Source: Trichobilharzia szidati (lineage: Eukaryota; Platyhelminthes; Trematoda; Strigeidida; Schistosomatidae). From it: DNA of 64,000 bases. Made by a program: the position numbers and the translations under genes. Shown piece by piece: positions 60,046-64,000 of this stretch (positions are counted from its first letter, which is position 1; every line of letters begins with the position of its first letter). The notes under the pieces were generated by a model. The model was given only the letters and a program-made list of their open reading frames with translations. It did no database searches and had not been told where the DNA came from. The stretch is taken from positions 92,200,020 to 92,264,019 of the forward strand of contig OX235272.1 in NCBI GenBank assembly GCA_944472155.2, in the 5' to 3' direction.

Positions 60046-60255
60046 CTAACTAATTGTTAATTCATTAAAATTGTGTTTATTTTAGACTGTTTGTTGCTGA
60101 GGCAAGACAAGCCTTGAAGTAAAACAATGTGCACATTTAAGGGCTTCAATGAAGACGATCAAAAGAAGACGCTGTATGAAATTCAACAAAATTTTGCTGT
60201 TTATTTTAAACAATATCTGTACAACTATGTATTCATACTGTTGACAATTCTTGTT

Positions 60256-60292
60256 TAGAGAGATAGAGAGAGAGAGAAAGACAGACAGACAT
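60256..60292. repeat. (GA)n/(GACA)n microsatellite
   Basis: AGAGAGATAGAGAGAGAGAG followed by AAAGACAGACAGACAT, just downstream of the IFT122 stop on the minus strand. Confidence 0.85.
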
Positions 60293-60335
60293 AATTCCTT
60301 GTATCTTTTAGGTCAGTGAAATTCCTTCTACGCTT

Positions 60336-63169
60336 TCATTCTCTTGGTGTATGACAATACGGACAACGACCTTGTTGTAATGAGACCAGTTCATAGTCAT
60401 CAGTATAAAAAAGCTGAAAAATAGAAATGAGGAAAAACACATGAGAAATAAATGTGACTACATTACTAGATGTATTATTTTATTTTTAAAAGGATTCATT
60501 GCCTGATTTATAACTCTGCAATAAAAGGTGGTGTAAATGAACGTGAACATTGAACGTTGGTTCATTGACCTTGGTCGCCATTGGCGGGCAACTCGAAGGC
60601 GCAAATGGCTCACTCGTGTACAAGTTGGAAGAAAACGAAAGAATACGAATAAAAGTACAATACATTCCTTGTAAAACATTTGCTTACAGACTTTGTACGA
60701 TAAGTATTTAACTGCCAAACAATACAATTTCTTACAAGCTCTTGTGTTCTGGAGTCAAAGCCAATAATCGTACCTAGTAATTATCGATTCGGAGCGTATT
60801 CGCAAATAATACGAACTTAGTGTTAAGTTCCTTGACAGGTGGTTTTGTATAAAGTATTATTGCCTTAAGTTATGAGTGGAACATAGGGCTTCAAAAGCAT
60901 AGCTCTATTTCATCCTGTTCCGTTCAGTCCTCTCCAGTTAGCTCCACAGTTACCTATAGGCTCTCAACTCCTCTCCCTACGCCTAACTCTTCGTTTCCCA
61001 TTCAGGCTCCACTTAAAGGACTGTATAGTGCTCGATTTCAATGAATGGTCTCCTCAGCGTGTTTCTGAACCATCTCTATTTCCTTTTGCATGTTTGTTAG
61101 GCGAAAGGTTCTTAGTTGATCCGTTGCGAGCGCTCCGTATTTCGATAATCTTTTCCAGCCATCGAATCTTCAGTATGGAGCCAGTGAAGGTGGTAGCTGC
61201 TGATGAAAGTCTACATTGGGATGTAGGATATACTCTTTCTCGAGCTAAACTGGACGATGTTAGTAGTACGTCGTCCAGAAATGGAACGTCTTGCGCCAAA
61301 GTAAATGGTGAACATGCTGCCATGATTATATGGTCGGAAAAATTATTGCTACATGGAAAATAAACGAAGCTCATTGAAGCTTATCAGAATTTGGAGGAAA
61401 GAATTTGTGTAATTGCAGCTGTGTTACAATGATTGATTTTAAAACGTGTTACCAAGAATCTACAACTTATAATCTCTAGCATCATACAAATCCAAAATAT
61501 TGACGACTTCGTGCATTAGTTTTCATCTGGCAACTCCATCTTTTTTGGGATCTAATCCCAGTTCAGCTAACAGTGTTCGTCAATGAAGATTGAGATTGCG
61601 GATACACTGAATATATCTTAACCCTTTCAATCAATAAAGACTGATAAACGTTTTAGTCCAATTTTCCAACCCTCTTTCCTTTCAAAACATTAAAATTAAC
61701 CTTATTTTTACCTACCATATTGTTCCCCATAGCGTAGGCAACTAATCAAAGGCAATTACGGTGACAGAAACACTAAGTTCTCAATATGTTCTTCTTTCAC
61801 AGACCACATCTCACAGTCGTAAAGTAGTTAATAAAAGACCTTCACGCAATAGACATGCACTCTGATGAAATAAGGACAAAAGTTGATGCGTTGTGAAATT
61901 CTAAGCGAATCATCTGTATTCACACTGAGATTCTGTCATCAAAAATATCACAAGGCCTAATATAACCTTCCAAAAACGTGAAGTAAGTGATAAACACCGA
62001 AGATAAGAGCTAAATTGATTTATAAAGCGCCTCAAAGAAACATCACTATGCAGAAATTATCAAAATAACCTCATATGGTCTTACAGTCTAGTAGCTGTGG
62101 TGTCTTCCAAGCTTTATAGTACTCTGTTAACACTAACTCAATGGCTTTAGTTACCTTCAACGAGTAATCAAAGTATTCATGACCTGTCACCAAACTTTGC
62201 AAAAAGTATCAAAGTATCAAAAGTTTATATGAAATTACAACTGATGAGGTCAACAGCACTCAGCAGGAAAAACAAGATGTGGATTTTCAACTCCACTGTG
62301 AAGTCAGTCCTACTATACGGATCAGAGACTTGGCGCCGCGTCACGAAGGCCACTCCGAACAAACTACAGACTTTCATCAACAGCTGCCTTCACTCAAAAT
62401 CAGATGGCTGGCTAGAAAAGATTAGCAACAGGGAGGGATCTCTGGGAGCGAGCCAATCCAGCATGAACCAACTGTGCGACAAATATGCAGGAAGAAATGG
62501 AATTGGATTGGCCATACTCTGAGAAAACAAACCATCAAGTGACATCACAAGACAGGCCATTGCTCGAGTGGAACCCGAACGGGAAGCGGCAAGTTGGTGG
62601 TCAGTGCAAGGGTGACCTAAAGGAGGTCATGTGAAGAGGAGATGAAAGCATATAGGCAGACATGGAACCAGGTGAAAACTTTGGCGGAGAACCGAACGCA
62701 ATTGAGACGTGTGGCTGAAGCCCTATGTTCCTCTAGGAACTAAAGGAAACAATAATAATATAATGTAACTGACGACATCATTATAACTGGTATTAAATCG
62801 TTAAGTGATAGATATCAATGCTTAGAAGGGCTAAGCAATATTCAAAGTTAAATAAGGATGACATGAGATTTAAGAAAAATTTGAGAATATTATTTAGAGT
62901 GTGACATAATTATACACCTCTTATTCCAAAAAACTACTTCTTGAAGATTCGAAGTGGTTATATTTTATTTAAAGCAATGAAAAGTGACATGCCTATCTGT
63001 TTCTTACCTTATGACAAACTGAACATTGTGTAATACTAACATCAGGTAGAACAGATTTATAATAACGTGGTCTTAACGGTGAATTGTCAATAATTATCAC
63101 TTCATTGAAGGGGATCGCTTTCAATGTAGCAATATCAAGTTGGACTGGTGAATATGTTCCAGAAATAAG
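60336..63169 (-). CDS. IFT122: intraflagellar transport protein IFT122 homologue, C-terminal exons (5' part outside window)
   Basis: Two coding exons, 63169-63008 (162 bases) and 60413-60336 (78 bases, stop TGA), are joined in phase 0 by a 2.6-kb intron. Together they give the last 79 residues: a stretch with RPRYYKSVLPDVSITQC, a CxxC pair, then DDYELVSLQQGRCPYC and a short tail. I recognise this as the C-terminal zinc-ribbon-like end of IFT122, a WD40/TPR subunit of the IFT-A complex that carries cargo back along ciliary axonemes. In schistosomes it would act in flame cells, sensory cilia and the miracidium. AATAAA on the minus strand at 60200-60205 is a candidate poly(A) signal. The intron holds two RTE-LINE fragments. 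The recognition rests on memory of the family, not a search. Confidence 0.82.
60850..61225 (-). pseudogene. RTE-clade LINE 3' fragment in IFT122 intron
   Basis: In reverse: ...ILKIRWLEKIIEI then the NLSPNKHAKGNRDG-like decayed KRKWRW block, tail TTTTGAAGCCCTATGTTCCA then an A/T end. Confidence 0.65.
62220..62765 (+). pseudogene. RTE-clade LINE (SR2-like) 3' fragment in IFT122 intron
   Basis: The frame 62229-62522: SRKNKMWIFNSTVKSVLLYG, SETWR, KLQTFINSCL and a shifted KWNWIGHTL block, with RTE tail GGCTGAAGCCCTATGTTCC, then (AAT)n. It is the best-preserved RTE end in the window and the reference for the SINE-D tail. Confidence 0.75.
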
Positions 63170-63834
63170 CTAGAAAATATATAATAATATCGATTATAAT
63201 GTGAGCAGTACTCAACAATATCTAGTATTTGTAAACACAAACAGGGTGAAACAACAACCATAAACTAGCTAACATTTAAAAACACCCTAAAAACATGGAA
63301 TACAACATTCGTAATGACGAGCTGTTGTTATTAGATGATTGGTAGCAATCAGTAGTAAGCCTGGGACCTGGGTTTCGAGCTTGTGAACACTTGTCAGAAA
63401 GGCATAATCTCCAAATCTCGAAACAATCAGTGTCTCTTCTGAGATTCGAACCAATGTTACATAGTTCTGTAGGACTCTCGATTACCCTTCTAGAGAGCTA
63501 TAATGTATACTTCGATTGAACACTAGGTAGTAACTAGCACCTTCTGACGCCTTGGTGAGTATCAGCAAGTACGAAACCTAGGCCAAAGGCTTCCTGCAGA
63601 TTGCCTCCAATCGTCTAATAAAAAAAATTCTGATTGCATGGTGATGGCGAGCCAAATATCATGGTGGCCACACTGCAAGCAGTGCTGGCAGGATTCAGCC
63701 TGCATCGAAGGAAGGAGTAGACACGCATGACACTAGTTACTACCTAGTTTCTAATCAAAGTACTGGTCAGCTGTTCTCAACTGTTCAATCTGAAAGACGT
63801 TTAGAAGAATTGATTTTAAATTATTAGTTAGTAG

Positions 63835-64000
63835 GCATTCGATTGGTGAGGTCATGGGTGGGCGCACGGTTGAAGAGTCCCAAAACTATGGCGAAACAGT
63901 TTTTCAGTGCTCTTCGGTTTTCAGTCGTCCTCTAACTGATATCAATTCTTTATCGAAATTGAAACCAATCAAATCCTTACAAACTAACACTTGAAAGTTA
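63835..64000 (+). repeat. SINE-A copy, runs to window edge
   Basis: TTGAAGA-GTCC...GGCGAAACAG block then CCTCTAACTGATATCA and the full tail ACCAATCAAATCCTTACAAA ending CTTG. The head is missing. Confidence 0.65.

Noticed and set aside
1..64000. CRISPR arrays, bacterial operons, rRNA genes
   Set aside because: No regularly spaced short repeats, no operon-like gene packing and no rRNA signature; the sequence is clearly eukaryotic.

Overview
The window is an AT-rich, intron-dominated piece of a flatworm nuclear genome, almost certainly Schistosoma. The evidence is tiny exons in kilobase introns, many decayed Penelope-like retroelements (PLEs) with RT plus GIY-YIG domains, SR2-type RTE LINE remnants, a hammerhead-bearing repeat of the Sm-alpha type, and several tRNA-derived SINE families. 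Nothing points to a bacterium, plasmid or virus. The species is not fixed by the sequence.

Genes. Long ORFs here are nearly all transposon debris; the host genes are spread over small exons and were assembled by following splice sites and reading phase. (1) Plus strand, 260-18392: a nine-exon gene for a 184-residue secreted saposin-B-like protein. (2) Minus strand, 52990-42877: a nine-exon paralogue of 188 residues with the same order of elements and identical cysteine spacing in the first SapB domain. The two genes converge and are separated by about 24.5 kb of repeats. (3) Minus strand, 63169-60336: the last two coding exons of a gene whose product matches the C-terminus of intraflagellar transport protein IFT122; the rest lies beyond the right edge. 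(4) Small minus-strand exons at 19974-19689 and 14762-13657, inside or just downstream of gene 1, look coding but I cannot identify them.

Layout. 0-19 kb: gene 1, with introns full of PLE, SINE and Sm-alpha-like copies. 19-26 kb: unknown minus-strand exons, scattered SINEs, one PLE. 26-40 kb: PLE-rich block holding the two best-preserved PLEs (26.7-28.2 and 31.4-33.4 kb, both minus), inverted 3' ends and two more PLEs. 40-43 kb: two RTE-like LINE copies in minus orientation. 43-53 kb: gene 2 with PLE and SINE insertions. 53-60 kb: intergenic repeats, an RTE fragment and a CR1/Jockey-like LINE 3' end. 60-64 kb: the IFT122 end with two RTE fragments in its last intron.

Repeat families used below. 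SINE-A has a tRNA-like promoter followed directly by a hammerhead-like fold. SINE-C is Sm-alpha-like, also tRNA-like plus hammerhead. SINE-D has a related tRNA-like head with an RTE-type tail. SINE-B has a similar head but a tail matching the CR1-like LINE. The most interesting structure is SINE-A: one copy carries a 55-bp terminal direct repeat enclosing a 398-bp unit, as expected if it was copied from a multimeric or circular RNA, and two copies have inserted into PLE genes.
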